Positions 1 to 6,947 of a DNA stretch of 10,484 bases are shown here, piece by piece. Position numbers and translations under genes: made by a program. How positions within the stretch are numbered: the first letter of the stretch is position 1; each line of letters begins with the position of its first letter. The stretch is from Anaerolineae bacterium (lineage in GTDB: Bacteria; Chloroflexota; Anaerolineae; JAAYZQ01): contig JAFGIA010000098.1 in assembly GCA_016929795.1 (NCBI GenBank), positions 1-10,484 of the forward strand, read 5' to 3'. Below the pieces are notes generated by a model. It was given only the letters and a program-made list of their open reading frames with translations. It made no database searches and had not been told where the DNA came from.

Positions 1-29
1 CCGGCTGGCATTCCGCCTCAAGCATCTAA

Positions 30-56
30 AATCCGTGGAATCCGTGTGAATCCGTG
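30..56. repeat. Short tandem repeat, three copies of AATCCGTG
   Basis: The octamer AATCCGTG occurs at 30-37, 39-46 and 49-56, with 9- and 10-nt periods. It lies in the non-coding 118 nt downstream of the secreted repeat protein gene. Three exact copies are visible; no function is assigned. Confidence 0.6.
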
Positions 57-85
57 TCCAATTCAAGTACCCACTGAACGCTTAC

Positions 86-101
86 CCGGCAGATTGGCCG
101 G
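86..101 (-). terminator. Weak hairpin downstream of the secreted repeat protein gene
   Basis: CCGGC (86-90) and GCCGG (97-101) can form a 5-bp stem with a 6-nt loop, 18 nt past the stop codon of the minus-strand gene. There is no T-tract after it, so it is at best a poor intrinsic terminator candidate. Confidence 0.2.
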
Positions 102-118
102 TTGGAAGGCTGGGTTGA

Positions 119-2908
119 CTAGTTCCCGTGGTTCCTTTGCACCACTGGCAAATAGACCGAGTACGATTCGATGACGGTGTGCTCCACACCGGCCGAGGTG
201 CTCCCGTTTAGATTGTCATCACCGGCATAAGTCGCCGTCAACGTCCGGGTGCCAGCGGTGGACAGGGCCAGGGTGCAGTGGCCTGCTGCCACCGTCCCGC
301 TGCAACTGACCTCGCCATCGCTCACTGTGACATTCCCCGTGGGTGTGGCGCAGGCCGCGGTGACGCTATAGTGCACCGTCACCGCCTGGCCCATCGCCGA
401 TGGATGCGGCGTGTGCGCCGTAATGGTCGTCGTGCTCGCTCCCTTGGCGATCACCAGGCTCACCTGCTGTGTGTCGCACGGTGCCACATAGTTGCACGCG
501 CTGACGGTGAAGGTGTGATTGCCGGCGACGGCGGGCTGGCCTGAGAGCAGGCCCGTGCCCGCGTCCAGGCTGAGGCCTGACGGCAGGCTGCCCCCGGTCA
601 CGTAGAACTGGGGCGCAAAGGGATAGCCGGTGGCGACAAAGGTGTGTGCATACGCCACGCCCACCGTCGCCTCGGAGGGGGGCACAGCGCTGGTGATGGC
701 CGGCGGCGTGGCCCCGTTCAGGCGGGCAATGCGCCCGGTAAAGTCGCCTCCCACGAGCACCTGGCCGCCGGGCTGGATCGCCACGTCATAGACCGTATTG
801 TCCATGCCGCTGCTGGTGTCGAAAGCGGCATCGAGCGAGCCGTCGGCGTTCAGGCGGGCGATGCGACTGCTCGCCACGTTGTCGACGGTGGTGAACGACC
901 CTCCGGCAAGCACTTTTCCGTCGGCCTGCAGCGCCAGCGCATCGATCCAGTTGTCCGCGCCCGCGCCGGGATCAAAGCCGGTGTCGAGCGAGCCGTCGGC
1001 GTTCAGCCGTGCGATGCGCGCCCGTGCCTGGCCGGCGACTGTGGTGAAGGAGCCGGCGACGATCACCTCGCCATCGGGCTGAACCGCAACAGCGCGCACC
1101 ACCGCGTTTGCACCGTCGCCGGGATCGAAGGAGGGGTCGACCGTGCCGTCGGCGTTGAGCCTGGCGATGCGCGTGCGCGTCTCGACGCCGACTGTGGTGA
1201 AATTGCCGCCGATGATCACCTTGCCGTCTCCTTGAACTGCCACCGACAGCACCCAGCTATCCGCTCCCGCGCCAGGGTTGAAGGAGGCATCCAGTGAGCC
1301 ATCGGCGTCCAGCCGGGCGATGCGATTTCGAGCCGTGCCGTCGACCGTGGTAAAGTACCCGCCGATGATCACCTTGTCGCCATGGATTGCAACGGCAAGG
1401 ATCTGGTCATCGGGTCCGGTGCCGGGGTTGAAGGATGGGTCCAGGTTGCCGGCAGCGTCGAGCCTGGCGATATGACTGATGGGGGTGCCGCCGACGGTGG
1501 TAAAGCCCCCGACGATGACGATCTTGCCGTCGGGCTGCACCACAATGTCTTGCACCACGCTATTGGCATCGGGATTGAAAGAGAGGTCAAGTGAGCCGTT
1601 GGCGTTGAGCCGGGCGATGCGGTTGCGCGTCGTGCCGTCTACGCTGGTGAAATAGCCTCCGATGAGCACCTTGCCATCCGGCTGCACGACCACGGCCTGC
1701 ACCTGGTTGCTCGCCCCGGTACCCGGGTCAAATCCGACGTCGTGTGAACCATCGGTGTTGAGCCGGGCAATGCCGCTCCGCCCCGTGCCGTCGATCGTGG
1801 CAAAGTTGCCAGCGATCAGCATCTTGCCGTCGACCTGGAGTGCTACGGACCACACCGTGGCATCCGCCCCGCCGCCCGGGTCGAAGGAGAGGTCGAGGCT
1901 GCCGTCCGTGTCGAGTCGGGCGATCCGCGCGCGGGCCAGGCTGTCCATCGTAGCAAACGCACCCCCAACGATCACCCGGCCGTCAGGCTGGACCTCGACG
2001 GTGTTGACGATGGCGTTCGCCCCGCTTCCGGGGTCGAACGTGGGATCGAGGCTGCCGTCAGCGTCCAGCCGGGCGATGCGGACACGAGGCTGGCCTCCGA
2101 CGGTGGTGAAATTGCCGGCGATCAGCACCTTGCCGTCCGGCTGAAGCGCCACAGACGTCACCCAGTTGTCCGCTCCGGTGCCGGGGTCAAAGGATGTGTC
2201 GAGCGAGCCGTCGGCGTGCAGCCGGGCGACGCGCTGGCGCTGCACCCCGCCGACCTCGGCGAAACTGCCACCGATGATCACCTTGCCGTCAGGCTGCAGC
2301 GCCACGTCGTGCACCAGCCCGCTTGGCCCGGTGCCGGGGTCAAAGGACGTGTCGAGCGAGCCGTCGGTGTGCAGCCGGGCGATGTGACTGCGGGGGGTGC
2401 CGTCGACGGTCTCGAACTCGCCGGCGAGGAGGATCTTGCCGTCGGGTTGCACCGCCACCGCCCGCACCGCGCCGTCGGCGCCGGGGTCGAAAGAGGTGTC
2501 CAGGCTGCCATCGGCGTCGAGCCGGGCGATGCGCGCGCGCGGCGTGCCATCCAGCGTGGCAAAACTGCCGCCTACGATCACCTTGCCATCGGGCTGCACC
2601 GCCAGTGCCCGCACCCGGTCATCCGCACCAGCGCCTGGGTCGAAGGTGGGGTCCAGGCTGCCATCGGCGTGTAGCCGGGCGATGCGCAGGCGTGGCACGC
2701 CGACGGCCGTAGTAAAGTTGCCGCCCACCAGCACCTTGCCGTCGGGCTGGATGATCGTGGCCAGCACCTCGTTATCCAGCCCGCTGCCGGGGTCGAATCC
2801 GGTGTCCAGGTGCCCCGGGGTCAGGTCGGCATGGACCGGCAGGGCCGAAACCAGGCTGAGGAGCAGTGCCAGGGTGAGAATATGTGTGACTATCCGCTGT
2901 TTCTTCAT
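119..2908 (-). CDS. Secreted delta-60 repeat protein with two Ig-like domains
   Basis: This 929-aa exported protein is probably a surface or extracellular beta-rich protein; its ligand or substrate is unknown. Residues 1-27 are a signal peptide: KK/R start, leucine-rich core, cleavage after PVHA. Residues 33-726 hold 14 delta-60-type repeats of about 51 residues, each with the pattern IARL-x-ADGSLD-x-SFDPG, then VAVQPDGKV and GG-x-FTTV. Residues 733-822 resemble a putative Ig domain (He_PIG type; key phrase LPSGLSLDAGTGLLSG). Residues 823-912 resemble a bacterial Ig-like repeat (Big_3_5 type; LTATYAGDDNLNGS). The protein ends in YLPVVQRN (919-926) plus a short HGN. The ATG has an AAAGGAG ribosome binding site 7 nt away. 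It is the last gene of a probable three-gene minus-strand operon, 27 bp after its neighbour. The family call is firm; the role is not known. Confidence 0.93.
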   Translation of the reverse strand: MKKQRIVTHILTLALLLSLVSALPVHADLTPGHLDTGFDPGSGLDNEVLATIIQPDGKVLVGGNFTTAVGVPRLRIARLHADGSLDPTFDPGAGADDRVRALAVQPDGKVIVGGSFATLDGTPRARIARLDADGSLDTSFDPGADGAVRAVAVQPDGKILLAGEFETVDGTPRSHIARLHTDGSLDTSFDPGTGPSGLVHDVALQPDGKVIIGGSFAEVGGVQRQRVARLHADGSLDTSFDPGTGADNWVTSVALQPDGKVLIAGNFTTVGGQPRVRIARLDADGSLDPTFDPGSGANAIVNTVEVQPDGRVIVGGAFATMDSLARARIARLDTDGSLDLSFDPGGGADATVWSVALQVDGKMLIAGNFATIDGTGRSGIARLNTDGSHDVGFDPGTGASNQVQAVVVQPDGKVLIGGYFTSVDGTTRNRIARLNANGSLDLSFNPDANSVVQDIVVQPDGKIVIVGGFTTVGGTPISHIARLDAAGNLDPSFNPGTGPDDQILAVAIHGDKVIIGGYFTTVDGTARNRIARLDADGSLDASFNPGAGADSWVLSVAVQGDGKVIIGGNFTTVGVETRTRIARLNADGTVDPSFDPGDGANAVVRAVAVQPDGEVIVAGSFTTVAGQARARIARLNADGSLDTGFDPGAGADNWIDALALQADGKVLAGGSFTTVDNVASSRIARLNADGSLDAAFDTSSGMDNTVYDVAIQPGGQVLVGGDFTGRIARLNGATPPAITSAVPPSEATVGVAYAHTFVATGYPFAPQFYVTGGSLPSGLSLDAGTGLLSGQPAVAGNHTFTVSACNYVAPCDTQQVSLVIAKGASTTTITAHTPHPSAMGQAVTVHYSVTAACATPTGNVTVSDGEVSCSGTVAAGHCTLALSTAGTRTLTATYAGDDNLNGSTSAGVEHTVIESYSVYLPVVQRNHGN
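731..2812 (-). repeat. Fourteen in-frame coding repeats (~153 bp each)
   Basis: This stretch encodes residues 33-726 as 14 units. Ten are exactly 51 residues (153 bp). Units 3 and 9 are 49, unit 10 is 50, unit 1 is 43 and unit 14 is 44 and truncated; a final IARLNG closes the array. The protein pattern is strongly kept while the DNA copies differ at many third positions, so this is not a recent expansion. Confidence 0.85.
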
Positions 2909-2915
2909 CCTCTGT

Positions 2916-2922
2916 CTCCTTT
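2916..2922 (-). promoter_or_regulatory. Ribosome binding site of the delta-60 repeat gene
   Basis: On the minus strand AAAGGAG stands 7 nt before the ATG at 2908. It confirms the start that gives a complete signal peptide. Confidence 0.75.
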
Positions 2923-2935
2923 ACGGTTCTTTGAT

Positions 2936-3436
2936 CTACCAGCCCCCGACCACACTGTCCACCCACCCGGCAAAATTGAACAGGTGCTCCGTCTCGGCGT
3001 CGAGCCGGGTGGCGCCGGCGCGCACGTTGGACACCAGCCCCTGCCTGTCGGCCGCGGACAGGTTGCCAGCGACGCCGGCGAGGCCGATCAACATGCCGAC
3101 ATAGGCCACGACAGAGGCCCACGATTGCATGACGGGGGTGCCGGGCAGTGCCGCCGCCTCGTATATCTGGTTGTGTAGCTGGACGAGCGCCGGACCGAGC
3201 GCCGCCAGGGTATCGGGCGTCATCTGGCGCGCGCTCTCCAGGACAGCACCGATTGCCTGCTCGCACGCCGCTGGCCCGAGCTGTAAGGCCAGGCCGAGGG
3301 CCCGCACATGGGCGTCGAGGGCCGCGTCGATGTCGCCGGCAGCATAGGAATCGGCGGCCAGGGCCAGCTCATCATGCAGGAACGCCGAGGCGCCGTCGGG
3401 TGTGAGCTCGATGCTCTCGGGCGGCCCGGCGGTCAC
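2936..3436 (-). CDS. Unknown 166-aa protein with one hydrophobic segment
   Basis: I do not recognise this protein. The open frame runs far upstream, but its first 171 codons are a shadow of the membrane protein gene in another frame. I place the start at the GTG at 3436, whose GTGA overlaps the upstream gene's TGA stop by 4 nt, an arrangement typical of translational coupling. The 166 residues are mostly helical and alanine-rich. Residues 23-53 (hydrophobic and small residues with AGDIDAALDAH) have the look of a TPR-like helical hairpin. Residues 106-124 (VVAYVGMLIGLAGVAG region) are hydrophobic enough to be a membrane helix. Position in the operon, between a membrane protein and a secreted protein, suggests an envelope role, which is inference only. 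Confidence 0.72.
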   Translation of the reverse strand: MTAGPPESIELTPDGASAFLHDELALAADSYAAGDIDAALDAHVRALGLALQLGPAACEQAIGAVLESARQMTPDTLAALGPALVQLHNQIYEAAALPGTPVMQSWASVVAYVGMLIGLAGVAGNLSAADRQGLVSNVRAGATRLDAETEHLFNFAGWVDSVVGGW

Positions 3437-3870
3437 GGACGCGGCACCCGCACAAAGATCAAGCTGCTGGCGAGGCGCAACAGGGCGAGGGTGCTCAACA
3501 GCCAGCCCCAGGCCAGGTTTCCGGTAAAGAAAAAGACGGGCAGTGCATAAACGGCGGCAAAGAGGACATAGACGCTGTTCAGGCCGGTCACGGCGCGGCG
3601 GTTTCCCACGCGCTCCACCAGCAGCCGGCGCAGGGCAAAGACCATCAGCGGCACTTCGGCCAGCGAAAAGCCACCAAATACGAGGGCAAAGACGAGGGCG
3701 AACATGGGGTACTCGAACGGCGGCCGTACCCTGCCACTTGCCACGAGCCACGCTGCACCGGCCGCCAACAGCGCCGCCCCGGCCAGGCCGGCCAGGCCAC
3801 TGGCGAGCAGCGCTGGGGCCCGCCGTCCCTGCGGTATGTCGTGCGCCGGTTCTGCGTGCGTGTCTTCCAT
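3433..3870 (-). CDS. Small integral membrane protein, about four helices
   Basis: This 145-aa protein has four hydrophobic segments at roughly residues 20-44, 55-80, 97-117 and 119-140, separated by short basic loops (RRLLVERVGNRR at 81-92), so it should sit in the cytoplasmic membrane. I recognise no family or catalytic motif. The frame is also open from a TTG at 3882, but that codon overlaps the -10 box of a near-consensus promoter and would not be transcribed, so I use the ATG at 3870. No Shine-Dalgarno sequence precedes it, which fits a leaderless or nearly leaderless mRNA. It is the first gene of the minus-strand operon and is coupled by a 4-nt overlap to the 166-aa gene. It lies back-to-back with the two-component system. 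Confidence 0.78.
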   Translation of the reverse strand: MEDTHAEPAHDIPQGRRAPALLASGLAGLAGAALLAAGAAWLVASGRVRPPFEYPMFALVFALVFGGFSLAEVPLMVFALRRLLVERVGNRRAVTGLNSVYVLFAAVYALPVFFFTGNLAWGWLLSTLALLRLASSLIFVRVPRP

Positions 3871-3881
3871 GGTCGAGGCCA

Positions 3882-3910
3882 ATCATAACACACGCTTTTG
3901 ATCCTGTCAA
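3882..3910 (-). promoter_or_regulatory. Near-consensus sigma-70-type promoter for the minus-strand operon
   Basis: On the minus strand TTGACA (3910-3905), a 17-nt spacer and TATGAT (3887-3882) match the vegetative promoter consensus in 11 of 12 positions. Transcription should begin about 3873-3876, only 3-6 nt before the ATG at 3870. Confidence 0.75.
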
Positions 3911-3923
3911 CAGCGAGGGAAAC

Positions 3924-3971
3924 TGGTAGGCTGGGATATTTGTTGCCAACCTGCAATTTCCCAGTCTACCA
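3924..3971. promoter_or_regulatory. Inverted repeat between divergent promoters, operator candidate
   Basis: TGGTAGGCTGGGA (3924-3936) is matched by TCCCAGTCTACCA (3959-3971), giving 13-bp arms with one mismatch and a 22-nt centre. It fills the space between the -35 box of the minus-strand operon (3905-3910) and that of the response regulator gene (3985-3990). It could be an operator, or a copy of the palindromic repeat family also seen at 6946-7007. Confidence 0.5.
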
Positions 3972-3984
3972 CCCCTGTGAGCAC

Positions 3985-4013
3985 TTGCGAAATTGTGCCA
4001 TCTCGTTTACAAT
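3985..4013 (+). promoter_or_regulatory. Promoter of the two-component operon
   Basis: TTGCGA (3985-3990), a 17-nt spacer and TACAAT (4008-4013) form a good sigma-70-type promoter. The predicted start near 4020 leaves a leader of about 12 nt that just includes the GGAGG ribosome binding site. Confidence 0.65.
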
Positions 4014-4019
4014 GAGGGG

Positions 4020-4024
4020 GGAGG
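4020..4024 (+). promoter_or_regulatory. Ribosome binding site of the response regulator
   Basis: GGAGG, inside a longer G-rich run (4014-4024), stands 7 nt before the ATG at 4032 and decides that start over the upstream in-frame TTG at 3993. Confidence 0.8.
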
Positions 4025-4031
4025 CGGATGG

Positions 4032-4706
4032 ATGCCTAACGAGGTTGTCCTGGTGGTGGACGACGAGCAGCACATTGTGGAGCTGGCTCGCCTCTACCTG
4101 GAGCAGGCAGGCTACCGCGTCGCCAGTGCGGCCGACGGGTACGAGGCCCTGGCCCGTGCGCGCGCCGATAGGCCGGCGCTGGTGGTGCTCGACCTGATGC
4201 TGCCCGGGCTCGACGGCTGGGAGGTGTGCCGTCGCCTGCGCGCCGATTCGGACGTGCCGATTATCATGCTGACAGCACGTAGCGACGACGTGGACCGCAT
4301 CGTCGGATTGGAGCTGGGCGCCGACGATTATGTGACCAAGCCGTTCAATCCGCGCGAATTGGTGGCGCGCGTGCGGGCGGTGCTGCGTCGCTATGGCGCA
4401 GCACCGCGCCAGGGGCAGATGGTATGCCTCGGCCGGCTGGAGGTGGACCCGGCGGGGCGTGAGGCGCGCGTGGAGGGGCGGCTGATCGAGCTGCGCCCCA
4501 AAGAGTTCGATCTGTTGCTGGCGCTGTGCGAGCACGAGGGGATCGTGCTCAGCCGCGACCAGCTTCTCGACCTGGTGTGGGGGTACGATTTTCCGGGCGG
4601 CACGCGCACAGTCGACGCGCACATTTCGCACCTGCGCGCCCGCCTGGAGGGGAGCGACGTCGTGATCGAGACCTATCGTGGCATCGGCTACAAGCTGGTG
4701 GGGTGA
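4032..4706 (+). CDS. OmpR/PhoB-family response regulator
   Basis: This 224-aa DNA-binding regulator receives phosphate from the kinase encoded next to it. Residues 4-118 are the receiver domain: acidic pair D10-D11, phospho-acceptor D54 in VVLDLMLPG, switch T81 in IIMLTARSDD, and conserved K103 in DDYVTKPF. Residues about 128-224 are the OmpR-type winged helix (LRPKEFDLLLALCEHEG, then VDAHISHLRARL and the terminal YRGIGYKLVG). The length is typical of the family. An upstream in-frame TTG (3993) would add 13 residues encoded inside the promoter, so the ATG with its GGAGG is preferred. The target genes are not visible; autoregulation and control of the divergent membrane-protein operon are plausible from position. 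The kinase gene follows after 4 nt. Confidence 0.97.
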   Translation: MPNEVVLVVDDEQHIVELARLYLEQAGYRVASAADGYEALARARADRPALVVLDLMLPGLDGWEVCRRLRADSDVPIIMLTARSDDVDRIVGLELGADDYVTKPFNPRELVARVRAVLRRYGAAPRQGQMVCLGRLEVDPAGREARVEGRLIELRPKEFDLLLALCEHEGIVLSRDQLLDLVWGYDFPGGTRTVDAHISHLRARLEGSDVVIETYRGIGYKLVG

Positions 4707-4710
4707 GGGC

Positions 4711-6141
4711 GTGTTCAAGAGCTTGCAGGCGCGCCTGACGCTGTCGTACATCGCCGTGATCGTCCTCTGCCTGCTGTTGGTGGGGCTGGCGGCGCTGCTG
4801 CTGTTGCGCGGCTACCAGCGCAACCTGGTGTACAACAGGTTGGTGGACCTGACGCACCTTGAGGCGCGCACAGCGGCTGAGGGGCTGCGCCGTGGTAGCG
4901 ATGTGCAGCAGGTGGCGCGCCTGATCCAGCAGCGGCTCAACACCGAGGGCCGGCCGGCGGTGCTCGTTCTCCTGCTTGACACCGAGGGCAGGGTGCTGGC
5001 AGCGAGCAATGCCCGCCTCGTGGGCCAGGTGCTGGAGCGGGTGACCCTGCCCGGCCCGCCGGGCGCCCTTGTTGTCCGCGGGCAAGCAGAGGTGGGGGCC
5101 GAGCGGGTGCTCTACACCGCGGCGCAGGTGCGGTCGGGCGTGGAAGCCCAGGGCCTCGTCCTCTTTTTGGCGCAGTCGTTCGGGCCGGGGCGGGTTGACC
5201 TGGGTGACCTGCTGGCGCGGCTGGCGTGGGCCGGGGCGATCGCCCTGGCCCTATCGGTGGTCCTGGCGGCGCTGATCGCCTATTCAATCAGCCGCCCGCT
5301 CGAAAAGGTGACCCGCGCGGCCGAAGAGATCGCAGCGGGCAATTACGATCAGCAGCTCGACGTCGGCGCGCCCGAAGAGGTGGCGCGCCTGGCGACAAGT
5401 TTTAACATGATGAGCCGGCAGATCAAGGCGGCGCTCGAGTCGCAGCGTGACCTGGTGGCGAATGTGTCGCACGAGCTCAAGACGCCGCTGACGTCGATCC
5501 AGGGGTTTTCCCAGGCGTTGGTAGACGGCACGGCGGCGGATGCGGCGGCGCAGGCGCGGGCGGCGACGATCATCCACGACGAGGCGGGCCGCATGCGCCG
5601 CCTGGTGGACGAGCTGCTGGATCTGGCCCGGCTGGAGGGTGGCCAGGTGTCGCTGGCGCGCGAGCTGGTGGACGCCGGCAAGCTGCTGCGCGACTGTGCG
5701 GCCCGCTTTGCGCCGCGGGCGTCAGAGATGGGGGTGGCGTTGGTGGTAGACGTGCCACCGGATCTGCCAGCGGTCACCGGCGACGGCGACCGGCTGGAAC
5801 AGGTGGTGAGCAACCTGGTGGACAATGCGCTCAAGCACGCGCACGGGGTGGGAGGTGGCGGGCAGGTGACGCTGAATGCCGTGCCGGGAGAGGGCTGGCT
5901 GGCCTGGTCGGTGACTGATAACGGGCCGGGCATCCCGCGCGACGAGCTGGCGCGCGTCTTTGAGCGCTTTTACCAGGTGGACCGGTCGCGGGCGCGGCGC
6001 GGCCACGGTGCAGGGCTGGGGCTGGCCATTGCGCGCGAGATCGTCCACGCGCACGGCGGGCGCATCCGCGCTGAGAGCGTCGAAGGGCTCGGCGCGCGCT
6101 TTACGGTCGAGCTGCCTGTGGTGAGCAGCAGGACATCGTAG
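4711..6141 (+). CDS. Membrane sensor histidine kinase (HAMP-HisKA-HATPase)
   Basis: This 476-aa kinase is the partner of the upstream response regulator. Order of parts: membrane helix 1 (residues 11-32), an extracytoplasmic sensor region (33-168) without a domain I recognise, membrane helix 2 (171-193), HAMP linker (193-245), HisKA dimer domain with catalytic H254 in VANVSHELKTPLTSIQGF, and an ATP-binding domain with N-box VSNLVDNALKHA (N372), G1 DNGPGIP (403-409), F-box ERFYQVDRSR and G2 GAGLGLAIAREIVHAHGG. All residues needed for kinase activity are present. The frame is open from a GTG at 4678, but that start would overlap the regulator gene by 29 nt; the GTG at 4711 follows the regulator stop by 4 nt and gives a normal basic N-terminus (FKSLQARLTLSY). 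The stimulus is unknown. Confidence 0.96.
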   Translation: MFKSLQARLTLSYIAVIVLCLLLVGLAALLLLRGYQRNLVYNRLVDLTHLEARTAAEGLRRGSDVQQVARLIQQRLNTEGRPAVLVLLLDTEGRVLAASNARLVGQVLERVTLPGPPGALVVRGQAEVGAERVLYTAAQVRSGVEAQGLVLFLAQSFGPGRVDLGDLLARLAWAGAIALALSVVLAALIAYSISRPLEKVTRAAEEIAAGNYDQQLDVGAPEEVARLATSFNMMSRQIKAALESQRDLVANVSHELKTPLTSIQGFSQALVDGTAADAAAQARAATIIHDEAGRMRRLVDELLDLARLEGGQVSLARELVDAGKLLRDCAARFAPRASEMGVALVVDVPPDLPAVTGDGDRLEQVVSNLVDNALKHAHGVGGGGQVTLNAVPGEGWLAWSVTDNGPGIPRDELARVFERFYQVDRSRARRGHGAGLGLAIAREIVHAHGGRIRAESVEGLGARFTVELPVVSSRTS

Positions 6142-6154
6142 GGAGTTGATAACG

Positions 6155-6160
6155 AGGAGG
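6155..6160 (+). promoter_or_regulatory. Ribosome binding site of the clamp-like gene
   Basis: AGGAGG lies 4 nt before the GTG at 6165 and supports this non-ATG start, 23 nt after the kinase stop. Confidence 0.7.
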
Positions 6161-6164
6161 AACA

Positions 6165-6947
6165 GTGGCTGAAATCGAAACTATCCGCATCGATGCAGAC
6201 AAGCTGTGTGCGGGCGTTGCCAAGGCGACGGCCCGCTCGGCGGATCCGATCCTGTGCCTGGTGCGGCAGGATAGCGTGCAGTTCGTCGCAGTCAGTGGGC
6301 TGCGCTTGGTGGTGTCGTGGGAAACCCGGCAGAGCCGTGCCGCGTCGAATGCCGCATTTCTCATCCCGCCCTTGATGGCCGAGCTGCTCTCGATAGATGC
6401 GATCTGCCGCCAGGTAGCGGTTGAGTTCATGGTGCACGGCACCATGGCTGTCTGCCGGCTGACCGACCACCTGGGCAATTACGATCTCCGCTGGAAGTCA
6501 GACCTGGCCTCCTTTCCGACGCCGCACGCCTTCAGCCAGATCCTTCAGGTGCCCGATAACCTGATCGAGGTCGCCTACCTCCGTTTCTCGGACGCCGTCC
6601 ATGAATCAGTCGCCAAGCTGGTGCAGATCGAAGCCGATGCGGAAGTAAGCCGCAGCAAGCTGGCGATTCTGATCGACCTCGATTTTGGCCGGCTGAGGGT
6701 CGACGGTGAAGAGATCGTCAAGAGCGAGAGCCGCCAATACTATTTCGATCCGCGCCTCGTGATCCGCGCGATCGAGTTTCTGAAGGAGCGTAACATCCGC
6801 GTCGGGATCACACCGCTGCCGGGCGACAGGCAAGCCTACCTGTCGCTCCTATCAGATGATGAAGGCTGGCGTGTGCACTGCTCGCTCCTTTCGATCGGCA
6901 TGGACACGCAGAGGTTGTACCCACTGCCACCGGGGAGAGATCGATAG
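6165..6947 (+). CDS. Unknown protein, possibly with a DnaN-like sliding-clamp fold
   Basis: This 260-aa soluble protein has no signal or membrane segment. I do not recognise a family with confidence, but the order of motifs recalls the beta sliding clamp. There is an early PILCLVRQDSVQFVAVSGLRLVV stretch split over residues 28-50 (the clamp has PIL followed by a strand-rich segment). FLIPPLMAELLSI (65-77) is like the clamp's VxPxxxLxEL. YDLRWKSDLASFPTP (106-120) is like FxLPxLPAEDFPxLP. Near the end comes YYFDPRLVIRAIEFLKERNIRV, followed by a strand-rich tail, like the clamp's FNPRYLLDALKAL. Clamps are about 370 aa in three domains; this one could hold only two. It is co-directional with the two-component genes, probably in the same operon, and ends in a strong hairpin. 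The coding call is firm; the clamp relation is inference. Confidence 0.88.
   Translation: MAEIETIRIDADKLCAGVAKATARSADPILCLVRQDSVQFVAVSGLRLVVSWETRQSRAASNAAFLIPPLMAELLSIDAICRQVAVEFMVHGTMAVCRLTDHLGNYDLRWKSDLASFPTPHAFSQILQVPDNLIEVAYLRFSDAVHESVAKLVQIEADAEVSRSKLAILIDLDFGRLRVDGEEIVKSESRQYYFDPRLVIRAIEFLKERNIRVGITPLPGDRQAYLSLLSDDEGWRVHCSLLSIGMDTQRLYPLPPGRDR

Noticed and set aside
278..3104. Several long plus-strand frames opposite the delta-60 repeat gene (for example 644-1297, 1662-2144, 2397-3104)
   Set aside because: They are antisense shadows of a GC-rich repeated gene: the same low-complexity peptide recurs with each 153-bp unit, and they lack ribosome binding sites.
3437..3949. Upstream extension of the 166-aa protein to a 337-aa protein
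   Set aside because: The added 171 residues are rich in Arg, Pro, Gly and Cys and overlap the membrane protein gene in another frame. The GTGA overlap marks the true start at 3436.
3966..4751. A 261-codon minus-strand frame opposite the response regulator
   Set aside because: It is the antisense shadow of a well-defined response regulator gene; its His/Gln-rich composition is typical of such shadows.
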